NCBI GenBank assembly: GCA_965153455.1 | Contig: OZ234501.1 | Coordinates: 5,518,001 to 5,582,000 of the forward strand | DNA: 64,000 bases | Source: Sphagnum compactum | Lineage: Eukaryota; Bryophyta; Sphagnopsida; Sphagnales | Direction: 5' to 3' | In this document: positions 21,222 to 33,401 of the stretch, in pieces | Numbering within the stretch: position 1 is the first letter of the stretch | How the letters are laid out: every line of letters starts with the position of its first letter | The notes under the pieces: model-generated | What the model was told of the DNA's origin: nothing | The model's database searches: none | Seen by the model: the letters and a program-made list of their open reading frames with translations, nothing else | Made by a program: the position numbers and the translations under genes

Positions 21222-22779
21222 TGTTCATTTTGAGTTGTCATCAAAATTTGGGGAAGAATTTGCAACAGAATAGACTTATCTGTAAAGTCTCACGATTAGG
21301 GGGCAAGAACGGCCAGTTTCAGTATAATAGGGCATCAAACCCATAACTGGGAATGGGAATTTTACAAAGGGAAATGATTGGGACCTAAACTACTTTTTCC
21401 ACCAATTTTAACGGTAAATTGAGTTTCATCCTGTCTTTCCTTTTCCCTGAGCGCCTCCACTACTGCTACATATATTTTCAATGCTCCTATAATTACTCTC
21501 AAACCTGGTGCGTTAAATGCTTGAGTTTTGGCATTTCATACTGAGATTTAATAAAATTTCATTACTTTGTGGATACCATTCAAAGAGGGGATAGGGGGTG
21601 AAAGGAGACCCAAAGAGAGGGTGAAGACAGGGTGACTTTAGGGATAACTCATATGTATACATAATCTTTTTGAGGTCTAAATTTTGCAGCAGTTCTCCAG
21701 GAAAAAAATCCCCTGTACTTCAGCTGGGTGCAGATCAGCACTGCAGGTGCACCTCAACAAAGCTCTATCCTCATCAGTTTTGTCTCCGAAAATTTTGCTC
21801 CGATAATAGTACACAGTCATATCCCCTGCAACACAGTTCTCGAAAGCCCCAAAAATGGGGACAAAAGAAATCAAATTTGCCTGCAGACTGCTTGCAGGAA
21901 TCTGTAACATTCAATGCTGGATCCGGGAGTCACGTTTCGTTCATGTGGTTTGAAAGCTCCCTCCAATTAGAAGGCCAAAAGCTGTGTCCTAATGTTGTCC
22001 TCATCCTGATCCCTCTTCCACAAGCAACTCTTACAGGTTGCAGGCTTGATTTTTAAATGCTCCAGTATTTTCTCGATCACGAGTGAGAGGGATGGCAGGC
22101 AGGCCCATTACTGCAATCTACCGAGATAGCACAGCATCCTCGTAACAATGCGATGGGTAGTAGAAATTTCAGTTTATTATTATTCTCAAGCTACGTAACT
22201 GTTGCTCTTATATCACTTGATCACGATAATCCCTGTGTCAGCCCTTTTTTCTCGCAGGCTATATATGTAGCCAAAAAGCTATATCAAAAATCAAAAGTGC
22301 TAAAATCATGTGGTTTCTGAGATTTCTCAGTAGCCAGAATTTGATCAAATTTTAAGAAAAATCGTCAGATTTCTATACATGGTTCAAGTAGGTAGCCAAA
22401 CATATAGAAAGATGTTTTCTTTTTTAAGAAAATTCATAATTAACTTTTAGCCAATTTTGATGAAATCTTTGTTGTAGATCATTTGCCACTTTGGCCACAA
22501 CACAAAATTGACCAAAAGAAAAAAATAAAAAAATTCTGTGTTTTATTAGTACCATTCATAATTTACTCTATTCTTACATTCTCATCACCAAATTTCTTTG
22601 GCATAAAAATGGATACTGAGATTTGGGAATCAGCACATTTATATCACCCAGTACTAATTCAAACTCTTGTAAGTAGCTCCAAAATTATGTTAAATGTTGC
22701 TTGTAGCATCATATACTTTGTGGCTGTCACCAAGGAGGAGGTTTTTTTACTTTTATGGAAAACTTCCTGTTTTGGTTCT
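21222..22779. other. Spacer without recognised gene
   Basis: I see no gene or clear repeat. The open frame 21,670-22,056 has no recognisable domain. Confidence 0.4.
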
Positions 22780-23215
22780 AGAAAATAAACTTAGACCTTT
22801 TTCAGTTCTGGTTCCACACATAAATGGAACCAAGAATTTGGTTCCAGGTCCAGTTCTTCTAACAAAATTTTGTATTGGGTTCTGGTTTCATTTCTGAAAA
22901 TCAGATCTGGTTTTGGTCTGGTTCTCAGTAACCCAGATTGAAACTGATGGTTACCCTCTGATTAACCCCCAACTATAGTCTTTTTCTCAATATTTTTTCC
23001 CTCCAAAATCTTGGTTCTGGTTCTGTTTCCACACATAAATGGAATCCAGAATCTGGTTCTTCAAAGAATGTAAATTCTGGTTTCGGTTCTAGTATCTGCT
23101 CTAGAAATCAAACCTAATTCCCATTCAATTTTTGCTGATCAAAACTAGAACCAATGACTCTAACCCTCCAAACCAGGTAACTGCCCAACATTGGTTCTCA
23201 CCACTTACACACAAC
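22780..23215 (+). repeat. GGTTCT-rich dispersed repeat, copy 1
   Basis: Rich in GGTTCTGGTT and CCACACATAAATGGAA phrases, ending in TTGGTTCTCACC. A related block in the same order lies at about 52,300-52,745, so this is a dispersed repeat family. No terminal repeats or coding content were found. Confidence 0.65.
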
Positions 23216-23939
23216 CAAGATTTCCTGAATATAAAACGAAACCTTTAGTGATTTTCTCTACTAGAAGAAATTAGAAAACATGCCGTAGTTAAAATACAAA
23301 AATGTGTGCTGACAAGTTAATTGCAACTTGCATCTGATGTAGTTCTAGCCATGTTGAGTCTACATTAGGCTTTTGTTGCATTATTGCCAATCATCATGCT
23401 ACAGAGAAAAGCTGATATTTATTGTGTACTACCAATCATGACGGCCAATTTACCAATCATCAGTGCAAAGTTCAAGAAAGGAATGGGTGGTTGAAAAGTT
23501 GTAGCTCTTGCATTAGCATAAAAATCTTCACTTGTCCTAAAATACAAAATCTTATTTTGTTACTATTCAAGCAGAAAGTGGATATATATTTTAAATGATA
23601 TTATTTTTAAAAATTAATTAAATTTTTTTAAATATAGTGTGATTATTAATTTTATTAAAAATAATTATAAATTTGCATGAAAAATCATGTATAAACACAT
23701 TTTATGACCTATTTTAGTTAAAATGTATATTTTATAAATTTTGTTTTGAATCCAATAGCTAAATTGGTCAGTAAAATGATTTAACATGGTAATATAAAAA
23801 TTAAAAAATTAATTTTACCTTCATTATGTATCAATGAGTTGATGAATCTAATTTCTTCATAAATATGAAATGTAAAAACAAAAAAATTGAAACTTGAATT
23901 CATAACGTGTATTTTTGTGTGCTTTTTAATTAACATGGT
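23216..23939. other. Very AT-rich spacer
   Basis: No gene. From about 23,580 the sequence is dominated by A/T runs up to the start of the tandem array. Confidence 0.4.
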
Positions 23940-25060
23940 GGAAGACATATCCACCTTGAACAATATTGCTTTTAATTCATTTACAAAAAACACCTTATCT
24001 TAATTTCATTACTATGTGTGCTTTTGAAGGTCTTATTATTTATGCTTTGAAAATTAACCCACCTTCATCTTGAACAACAATATAGCAAATAAAAGAATCA
24101 TTTTTATATCATAAGACTATTAAATATGCCTAAAGACTTGGATGTTTTTTATGAAGATTGACTTACTTTCATTGCGAACAACAATATAATAAACAAAAAA
24201 AAACCCTTTTACAATGTACAACTATTAGATATGTTTAAAAATTAATACGTACTATTTGAAGATTTGCCCACCTTCACACTGAACAATAACAAAACCTATT
24301 TTTTTAGGACTTTTATAAATGTGCTTATAAACAGGTCTAGTTGTTTGCAAAATCAATCCACAATTAAAATAACAAAACACAATCTTTTAGGACGTCTACT
24401 AAGTTTGCTTACAAACTAGTTTAATGGTTTTAAACATTGATCCACCTTCACAATAACAAAACACAATAATCTAAATCTCTTATGAAGTGTGTTTATAATT
24501 AGTAAAATGGTTTTCAAGACCAACCCACCTTCACCATGAACAATAACATAACAAACAAAAGAAAACCTTCTAAGACTCTTGGAGATGTGTTTACAAACTA
24601 GTGTAATGGTCTTAGAAAGACTAACCCACCTTCCCATTGAATGATAACATAACAACCAAGACGTCACATTCTAAGAAATCTTCTTGAGTAGTGAATAAAG
24701 ACTAGTAGGTCTTAAAAGACTAACTCACCTTCAAATTGAACAATAACATAACAACCAAAACACAACATTCTAAGACCTCTTCTAGAGGTGTGCTTAAAGA
24801 CTAGTTGATCTCAAAAGACTAACTCACCTGCAAATTGAACAATAACATAACAACCAAAACACAACAATCTAAGAAGTCTTCTAGAGGTGTGCCTAAAGAC
24901 TAGTAGATCTTAAAACACTAACTCACCTTCACTTCAAACAATAACATAATAAACAAAGGATAACCTTTTAGAACTTTTATATTTAATGTGCTTAAAGATC
25001 AACTAATATGGTTTAAAGAATAACCCATCTTCACCTTGAACAGTAACATAAATAAATGAC
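23940..25060 (+). repeat. Tandem array, ~11 units of about 100 bp
   Basis: Units share CCCACCTTCA, TTGAACAATAACATAACAA, a run of CAAAACACAA type, TCTAAGA and AGACTAGT. Successive ACAATAACATAA blocks occur near 24,537, 24,640, 24,737, 24,836, 24,937 and 25,037, giving a period of 97-103 bp. The left half is more diverged. The array has no coding content. Confidence 0.85.
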
Positions 25061-27689
25061 TCATCGCACAATGGATTTGCTCTCTTTGACAAGTTCAAGC
25101 AAAACCATGAGAGATGAACATGGATAGGTAATGTAGAAAAAATGAATTTGATGAAAGATTTGCAGCCTCCAGAGTATGACCAGGTCTCCAGTTGCTGTCA
25201 AGCACACATTGATCCAAGTAATTCAAGCGAAAATCTTACCCCACAATCAAGGACACTGATCAATTCCAACCGATGCAAAGTCCCTCTGAACCGAGCCAAC
25301 AAAAGACAATGTCAATCTAGAGAGCTTCCAAATTCCAATATATGAATCAACAGCTTAATATTGTAAGCATAACACAATGATAACATTTTCCCATAAATTT
25401 GAATAATTTCATTAACCCATTTAGAGGGGCATTGAAGATCTAGAGTGCAACAAATTGGTCAAGAGAGACAATGCTGTGAGTATGTAAACTGCAGCTGTTG
25501 CGAAGCTCATATATAATGTCTCGCTATTCATTCTTCTCATGAGGAAGAACTGATCATCTCATTGAACAATATCAATGTCACCAATGCCTGTAACAACTAG
25601 CAGAATCTTCATCAATTGAAAATCGTTGCTTTTTCAGATATATAAGAAGCAACCAAATGCACTAGAGCTGCAAAGACATGGAATATACATAAAAAGTGAG
25701 TATGTAGCGCTGGATTATAACTCAGCAGGTTGAATTCAGACTGCAACTCATTTATGTGAAACTCCAGCTGATAAGGCCTAATTCATTGAGCATGATCAAC
25801 TGTGCAGACAACAAATCCAACTGGCCCTTATAACATGTCAGTAAAATTTGTATGCTTATATGCGCACCAACTTCTGCTACATCATATTATTATCCTGGAG
25901 TTCTTCATTGACAATCTCTAGACGCCTGAGAATGTCTTCTATATATTGATGGTATGATGTAACTACTGATCCTGCTACTAATATTGACTCTGTCCGTTCC
26001 TGCATTGAGCATTTCTGGACACATATGAACTTCCAACCCCTCCAAAAGAAGACACATGACCTCAAATCAAAATCCAGGAGTTGCTGCTAGTTGCACACAG
26101 CAGCTTATATCTCTATTAAAGCTGGCTAGCTACAAACAGCTTGGTGCAGGAGCTGCCCTCTATTAATACTGCAAATATATTACCCATGATCTAGCACTAC
26201 AACTACACCAGAAACGAGATGCAGCCTGTCTAGACTAAATATACCAGTTGTGGGTTCGCACGCGGACATGCATGCAGCTAGCAGGGAGTCAGGCACAAGC
26301 ATTATTATATAAATTTGGAGCTAGCCCCTTACTAACTCAAGTATATTAATTTGTGCATTTCAGACAGATCTTTTTAAAGTATTGACCAGTCTGCTGTAAT
26401 CGGAGCTCTGCAATCGGAGTTATCTAAAACTACAAATTATTGACGAGTCCCAGATGCAGCTGTCAAAGATGATCAGCTCTGTAATATTCCAGCTTGCTGC
26501 AGCACTTCACATACAGCTACAGTACTCATCCATAATAGGTACTCCAATTCATAATTGAGGCATTAGCGCAGGTCAAAAATGGTGACAAAGGCCGGGCCCA
26601 GTAGCTAGCTGGGGAGGTAGAAGAAGAGTCGACAGATTGCAGGTCATGTGTCCTTTCATGAGTTCTGCCATGATTTGAGGACTTTGAGACTGGAGTCTGA
26701 GGGACCTACCTACCTACCCTGCGACCAGTCGCCACCGACCACAGTTCAGGAAAGTGAAACCAGTCAGTTGCACGGGGCCCACTAGGTACTATACTATACT
26801 ACTCCCGCTGGTGTCTTTGTTTTAGAATAATATACCTAACCGGGAATAGCAGTGATAAGAGCAGATTCTGCACTAGATCTCAGTATGGGTAAACCCTGCA
26901 AAAACATTTCCTCGCATCCAATTTAGGTACTAGTTCATCCAATCCCACCCATAAAACTAAAACTTGGACCCCAAATAGCTGGGAGATTTGGACTAATCAA
27001 ACTATCTAGCCAATCAGAAACAGGGAGTAACCAATAAACTTGATTTGACTCTGTTTATTAGACTGTTCCAAGGCTCCTCAAGGGCTCTGAAAGCAGCTGT
27101 TTTTCAGGGTCGCAGCAGTCGTCCAGTGGATTCACTGATGAATCTCATTCAAGATTATTTTCTCTTTTTCTAACACATTTTTCATGGCAAATACACAGTG
27201 TACCCTATGGTCACTTTTGTCATTAAATAATCCGTAACATAGTGAAACGAATCTTTGTGAAAAATATGAGGCTGAGGTGTGGAAAATCATTATAATTATG
27301 GCAGGGTAGAATCTGGATAATTTCACTCCTCCTTTAAAATATGTCATAGTAGATCATGAAAATAATGATATTTCCAAATTTTGAAAACATATTTTTTTGA
27401 AAAAAAGTATTTATTGGGCTTGTCAATGTGGAAGCTGACCCTAGGCTATGGTATGCTTTCAAGTTTTTTTTCTCAAAACAGTGGCCAAAATAGCAAATAT
27501 TTGCATGTGAACCACCACCAGCATTTTATAATGTGGTAAAATATCACCAGATTTTGACCTTGAAGGGGCAGCTCCCACCTTTAAGCCTGAAAAAAACAAA
27601 AATTTACGGCAAATTCCCTGAAAGTCTAGACCAAATGGTGGATGGTTCACCAATTGTCTATTGCTAAACCTTAAACCCATCACCACACA
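25061..27689. other. Spacer of mixed composition, no gene called
   Basis: Composition is closer to the genic left end than to the flanking arrays, with many AGCTAGC-type words at 26,100-26,600. Short frames at 25,142-25,345 (+) and 25,877-26,065 (-) have no recognisable domain. A non-coding transcript or a diverged gene cannot be excluded. Confidence 0.35.
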
Positions 27690-28667
27690 TGGCGAGCTTT
27701 TAGGGTTAGTGAAAGCCAGATTGCGACAAGTTGATGCCCTAACTCACCAATGCCGTAATTCTCTCTTTCGTCCTTCATCATAATCTCCTTCATAGCTTTA
27801 GTATTGTTGCTGACTCTTGTCACCCACCAAAGAGAACTTCTCGCCATTGTTGCTTACAAATGTCACAAAGTTAGGTAGGATTGCTAGCGATTTGAGAATG
27901 TAGATCCATATGTTGGAGTTAAAGGCAGGACCTTCATTCATTGTGCAAGGGGGGACCGGGGTGAACATTGAAGTTGTGAACGTTGGGTGAAAGACTCAAT
28001 TAAAGATTCATGAACATTGCAAGTTGCAACTTAAGATGGTGGCAGCTTGTTGCAAATAGGATTGAGCAATGAGCATTAAAGATTTAGAGTCCTTTATATA
28101 TAATCTAGAATCTAGATTTGATCCTTTACCTTAAACCTTTGTTTGTCTTTGTACTTGTTTTGCATTACCATTGTATTCAAGTTTGATTTTGGAATTTACA
28201 ACCTTAAACGTTGGTTAGAACTTTGAACTTGAAGGCCAAGGCTTGTGCAATGTGAGGTTGTGTGCATTGTGTAGAGTTGTGCTAATGTGTAGTTGCATTA
28301 CATAGTGTGTAGAGCGCATTGGTGTTTAATGAATCTTTTTGCATACAATAGTTGATGGAGGATTAGGGGCAAAAGCCCATTAGTCGATGAGGTACTATTT
28401 AAAATTCAACTTTCTTCCCTTCCATTTTTGCCTTTTTGTCCTCGTCAATTGATGTCCATCATCCTCAAGGTTCACATTGTAATCATCGTGGTCCATTGCA
28501 TAGTGCACATTACTGTGACTTTGCCTTGCTTTCATCAAAGTTAAAGGATAACTATGTTCCTTTTACTTCAAGTTGCTTAGTTGCAAATTAGCTTGAGTCT
28601 TTGTCATGTGGGATTAGGGTTTGTATCTTGTTGTATTTTTCAAGATGTTCATAACCAACGTTGTTTA

Positions 28668-28910
28668 GTGCAGTGCAGCAATCATCATTTTTAAGTGCAA
28701 GCAGCCGTTCAATGTAGGTTTAGTGCAAGTTCAGTGTAGGTTGCCATCATTGTTCAATGCAGGTTTAGTGCAGGTAACCATTGTTGCTCAATGTAAGTTT
28801 AGTGCAGGCAACCATTGTTGCTCAATGTAAGTTTAGTGTAGGCAACCATTGTTGTTTAATGCTGAGTGTAGGCAATCATTATTGCTTAGTGCTTATTACT
28901 TAATGCAAGC
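28668..28910 (+). repeat. 34-bp minisatellite
   Basis: About five units of GCTCAATGTAAGTTTAGTGC plus AGGCAACCATTGTT. The middle units are exactly 34 bp; the outer ones are diverged. It lies upstream of the hAT relic, possibly in its 5' region. Confidence 0.8.
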
Positions 28911-29062
28911 AGCCATGATTGTTCATCTTTAGGTCATTTAAGTTTAAGGTTGGTCAATCATTAGGCTCATCACCAATCGTTTTACAAGTCACTACCTAGC
29001 CATCATTAGTTTTGTTGTAGTAAATTGTTTTCATAACCTAGCAAACTACATTGTTGTTAAAG

Positions 29063-31885
29063 ATGGCACCTTTGAATCCACCCCTTCACATTCCATTGTT
29101 TTTTTCTCAAGAAAAGTTTGCCTTCATTTTTTATGTAGCATCAATTAACCAAGAAACCCCAAACCCCTTCTGTCTTTTTATTCCTCCTTTTGAAGCAAAC
29201 CTATGGATTTCTATTGAAAAAAAAATGGAATTGAAAGGAATATGAATAAAAGAAAGTTTTCCAAGACATTGGGAATGTTAAACTTCCATGGGCTAAGTTA
29301 GTTATAGGTGAAGATGGGAAGGTGCATCAGGTTAAATGTAAAGTTTGTTCCGAAATATAGAGGAAGGATAAATTGTTGGCCCCTAAGTTGGACAACTTTT
29401 GGAAACACAATGGTAGGAAGAAAGCTTTAGTTGTAATCCTAGGAGTTTGTAAAGTTAGAAAATTCTACATGAAAAAAATTCAATCCATGCCAAAAATGAA
29501 CATCTATATGCAAATGTTAAAAAAGACACAATAGCCATTAGGTCTTTTGTGGTGCTATTGCAGAAAGGGAAAAAAATTGGTCTCGTTTGTTGTTTGTTTT
29601 CACATGGTATCTGAGGGCAGACCTATGACAAATTATGAAAATATGAGTAAGTTGTTGCAATTCCTTGATGTCAAGGATATTCTAAGAACCCATTGGTCTA
29701 ATTTAGTTGGTTGGGGATGGCAAATTATATGCATGAGTTGGTGAAGAAAACTAAAGATTTGGTTCAAGCTACTAGGTTTATCTCCCTTTCTTGTGATGAA
29801 GTCACAACCATGGATCAACAATCTTGGGTTTCCATCCATGCATGTGTGGTTGAAAATTGGTAGTCAACACCTTTGTTGTTATCCTTGTAGCAAGTGGTTG
29901 ATGGGGCCATTTCAAATAATTTGAAGAGAATTCTAGTGGATGCCATGGTGTTGTATGGTGGTTGGATTAAGGAAATAATGACATCAAAGTTAATGGGTGT
30001 TTCCATAGTACAATGTACACAAAAAGGAGTCACAATTTGACAATTTTCATTGCAACACAATTTTTATGTGCTTTTTCAAATATTTGGAGAAGATTTTGTG
30101 ATAAAACTATGCAATTTAAGGTGGATAACATCCTAAACTCTCATTGTTGTGAAATTGATGCATGCAATGGTTAATTGGAGTACATTTCTAACTTGTAGGA
30201 ACTTGCCACAAAGATTGTAACATAACAAAAGGACTAAAACATATTAGTTTTAATGGAATTTGTTCATGAATTTTTTCCCATACAAAGAGACAACCATAAT
30301 GAGTAATGTTTTCTATGAATACTTTCAATTTGTTTTAAAGACATGATGTTTATATTAGATAATAAATATATGTTTGGTATCACATTATTTTACGATAATG
30401 TTGATGATTATGATCTTTTTAAGTTGTAAAATGTTTTCCCATTAAAGATGTAGTTGGGTTATGTGTTGTTATTTTCATTATACGAAGATAAAATGAAAAT
30501 TTAAAATCAATGAAAAGTGGTAAATTGATGTTAACCAAGGTTTTTAAAATATTTTTATCAAATTGTTGGTGTACAATTACATAAAGAAAAACATATGAAT
30601 CAATTGCATATTCATGGTTTATATAACTTGTCTAATGTATTTTTTTAAAGGCGCAAATCAATTATATGTGAGTTTTAGAATAATTCAAAATGAATGAAAT
30701 TTTATGTGTGAATACTTTTGATATTATATGTATTTCTAGTTTCGACACAATGTGTGTACATTGTACCATGGGAATACCTTAATTACCTTTGGAGATGATG
30801 GGGTCAATGTGTTTTAGGGTGTTAAAACTAGGGTCATAGTCCAATTGAAAGACCTGAATGCTCCATTTATGATTGGAATACATTACATGAACCATCGCAC
30901 AAATTTGGCAATGCAATTTTTTTTGAAATTGACCATTGTGGGGAAAATTGAAGATGTGCTACAAATCCTATATGTTTACTTCTCCCACAGTCCAAAGAGA
31001 ATTCAAGAGTTTGCTAAATTGGCAACATTGTGGAAACTACGGGATAATGCATTATCAGGGACATTAAAACTCAGTGGAATTCTATGTTACTCTTAATAAA
31101 AAAATGTTAAGTGGTTTTGAAGATGCATTAAGAATTTGCCAACATTTCACAAGTTGCCCATAACCTTCAACTTTTGTGTGACTTGGAAACAATGTTGCGG
31201 CTATTTTGTTTGATGCCAATGCTTGAAGGGTTGAATGAGCTGATTAAGTTTTCTCAATCTCAACAATGTTTTGTTTGTGACTTTGTCTTTCCTGTGAAGT
31301 TGTGCCAAGCAATTTTATAATCTTGGTACAATGATCCCCAACATGGTTACATGAGTGATGTGTTCATTAGATACCAAAACTTCTTGAGTGGGACATTAGA
31401 TGTGGTGGGACATGAATGGGCACCTAATTTGAACATAGGTATGGAAAACTTAAGTTTTCATGTTGTTAGGATTTTTATTGTGATGCATTGTTGTTGTCCT
31501 TAATCATTGCTTTATGTTTTTATGATCCGTGTTCTTTTCCAACAAACTATGAATGATGTTCAAAAGCAATGTTCTAGGAAACAACAGTTAAGGTTAATGA
31601 AGAACCTTGAGAAAAAAATTCTTGCACAAGAGGTCATGGATGTTTTAAGGGTGGTTTATCCACAGTGTTGATTGGAATATTCATATGAGGAAACCTTCCT
31701 TGTCCATCTGGCTTTGCTGAAAAGGTTATACTGTTAGCCCAAGATGTGTAAAACAACATAAACATCGATCTTGGCAATTATTGATGTGGACATTTTGAAC
31801 TTGTAATGTTCTTTACTCAAAATCACAATGTTATCTAATGCACAATGGGTTATGGACCAGCCCATGTGTGAGCTGACTTTCTGTC
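29063..31885 (+). pseudogene. hAT-type transposase relic 1 (BED zinc finger)
   Basis: From the ATG at 29,063 broken frames give, in order, PWAKLV then VHQVKCKVC (29,280-29,350) and DNFWKHNGRKKALVV as BED-type zinc-finger wording. Next come RPMTNYENMSKLLQFL and a FISLSCDEVTTMDQQSWVS segment (about 29,610-29,840). After an inserted element come GDDGVNVF and APFMIGIHYMNHRTNLAMQF (about 30,795-30,930) and SHSPKRIQEFAKLA. This matches the plant hAT/DUF4371-like zinc-finger transposase family. Many stops and frame changes make it non-functional. A 784-bp element sits inside it, and a copia element interrupts its 3' end. Confidence 0.8.
29995..30778. mobile_element. 784-bp inverted-repeat element (MITE-like), copy A
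   Basis: The ends are ~26-bp inverted repeats: GGTGTTTCCATAGTACAATG at the left, reverse complement GGTATTCCCATGGTACAATG at the right. A 5-bp direct repeat TTAAT flanks it (29,990-29,994 and 30,779-30,783). Removing the element and one TTAAT leaves the surrounding hAT reading frame continuous (SKL then ITFGDDG), so this is a clean insertion. It is about as long as copy B and similar to it throughout, and carries no transposase. Confidence 0.9.
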
Positions 31886-31890
31886 CCTTT

Positions 31891-32203
31891 TGTTGAAAAT
31901 TCAAGCTCAACTAGTTAGGTTTCTTTAGTTACTAGAGTAAAAAAGTAACTAGGTTACTTTCACAAGGTTGAACTACTTTCTTTACTTATTTTAGTTTGGT
32001 TATTTGTGGTGTGGTCTTGTAGTTAAATACCTTGGTGTTGATGGTTTGGCTCTCTTTTCTTCATTACACAAGTTTGTGTATTTCTTATGATAAGAACCTT
32101 GAGGAGTTCTTGATTTTGTGTTTTGTGTTGTGAGCATCGTGTTATAGTTTCCTTTCAATAAAGTTTTATGTTTGCACTTGAGTAGATCTCCTATTTGTTA
32201 ACA
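31891..32203 (+). repeat. 5' LTR of the copia element
   Basis: 313 bp, starts TGTTGAAAATTC and ends GTTAACA. Contains CAATAAAG as a likely polyadenylation signal near its 3' end. Nearly identical to 37,667-37,979. Confidence 0.96.
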
Positions 32204-32215
32204 TGGTATCAGAGC
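32204..32215 (+). other. Primer-binding site of the copia element
   Basis: TGGTATCAGAGC directly follows the 5' LTR; it is the usual plant copia site complementary to the initiator Met tRNA 3' end. Confidence 0.93.
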
Positions 32216-33401
32216 TTAGGTTGTTTGGTGAGAAGGTTGAAAGAGATCTAGAGCTAGAAAGTCTCTAGAACTAGAGCTTGAGAGTCTTTAATAATATCAT
32301 AAGAGTTTGTCAAGTGCAAAAGAAAAGAAAAGAGGTGAGAGGAGATCCACATATTAAGAGTTGTGGAAATCAGATCTTTAAGTCTAGATCTAGATCTACT
32401 GTGAAAAGATTTTGGAGTGAAACTTTAAGAGACTATAGAAGACTATAAGACGCTTCTATTCTCAAAATTTCAAGTGAAAAGGATTTGTTTTGTGAGAGTT
32501 ATGAGCTTTTGAAGATTCTGTATTAGATCTGGTTTTTTGGTCATATCTCCTTTGTTTGAGTTTTTTTGGATCTGCATCTTTGAGATCTTATAGATCATAA
32601 AGGAATACATATGTGAGAGAAATTTCATGTCATTTGGATATGTATTGAGAGAGATCCAAGTACCTAAAGTTTCAGCCTTGGTTTTGAAGTCAGTTTCTTT
32701 TGAAAGTGATAACTCTTTGTGAATATCATCAATAGACTTGAAATTTTGAACAGACATAGAAGACATATATTTCATGTGTCTTCCCAAATCTCAAGGAGTT
32801 TGGAGTTGCTGAAAGTGAATAGTAAGTCATTTTGTGTTCAGGTCCCAGTTTGAGGTGATTTCAAGGAAGTAGCAAGATCTCTCATTTTATGAGATTAAAT
32901 GAGCTGAAATTTTGAGAGATGATAGTAGACATAGCTTTTTATGTTTCACCAAAATTTCAGAACAATCCAAGGTCATATGTGAGTGGAGGAGCTTTGCAAA
33001 GTTGCTGTGACAAAAGTTTACATTGAGAAGACATCAAAACGAATTTTGAAGTGGAGCAAATACAACTTGGGAGAACTTGAAGGAAGGAGTTTGAAGTTTG
33101 GGAAGCGCAAATACATTATCAAGACCTTCATACAAAAGTTTGGTATGTAATCATGTACTTAAAACCACACAAAATATTATACGAGATACCTACATATACG
33201 TAAAACCTATGTATAGTATAGAATTTCGTATAATACTCAAGACATACATACATATGCAAGGTTCATCTTGTTCAACCCTAACCCTAACCCTAATCCTAAA
33301 AACTTAAGGAAGGAAAACCCTAATCCCAATCCTAGAAACCCAAGGAAGGAATTAAAATCATTTGTGAAACCCCAAGAAGACATTGAGAGTTGCCTTAAGA
33401 G
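32216..33401 (+). other. Untranslated leader of the copia element
   Basis: About 1.2 kb between primer-binding site and gag start, without a convincing frame. Near its 3' end (33,276-33,297) it carries three CCCTAA telomere-like units followed by degenerate CCTAATCC variants. Confidence 0.7.

Noticed and set aside
25877-26065. Minus-strand frame with a plausible C-terminus (RRLEIVNEELQDNN)
   Set aside because: Only 62 codons, no partner exons or domain found; kept as spacer.
29815-30060. Minus-strand frame with Cys-containing start (MCCNENCQIV), also seen at 56,299-56,523
   Set aside because: It is a translation of the terminal part of the inverted-repeat element in both copies, not a gene.
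30845-31096. Independent small gene
   Set aside because: Its protein is the middle of the hAT transposase relic (IHYMNHRTNLAMQF), not a separate gene.
33276-33297. Interstitial telomere
   Set aside because: Only three units and inside a retrotransposon leader; not evidence of a chromosome end or fusion.
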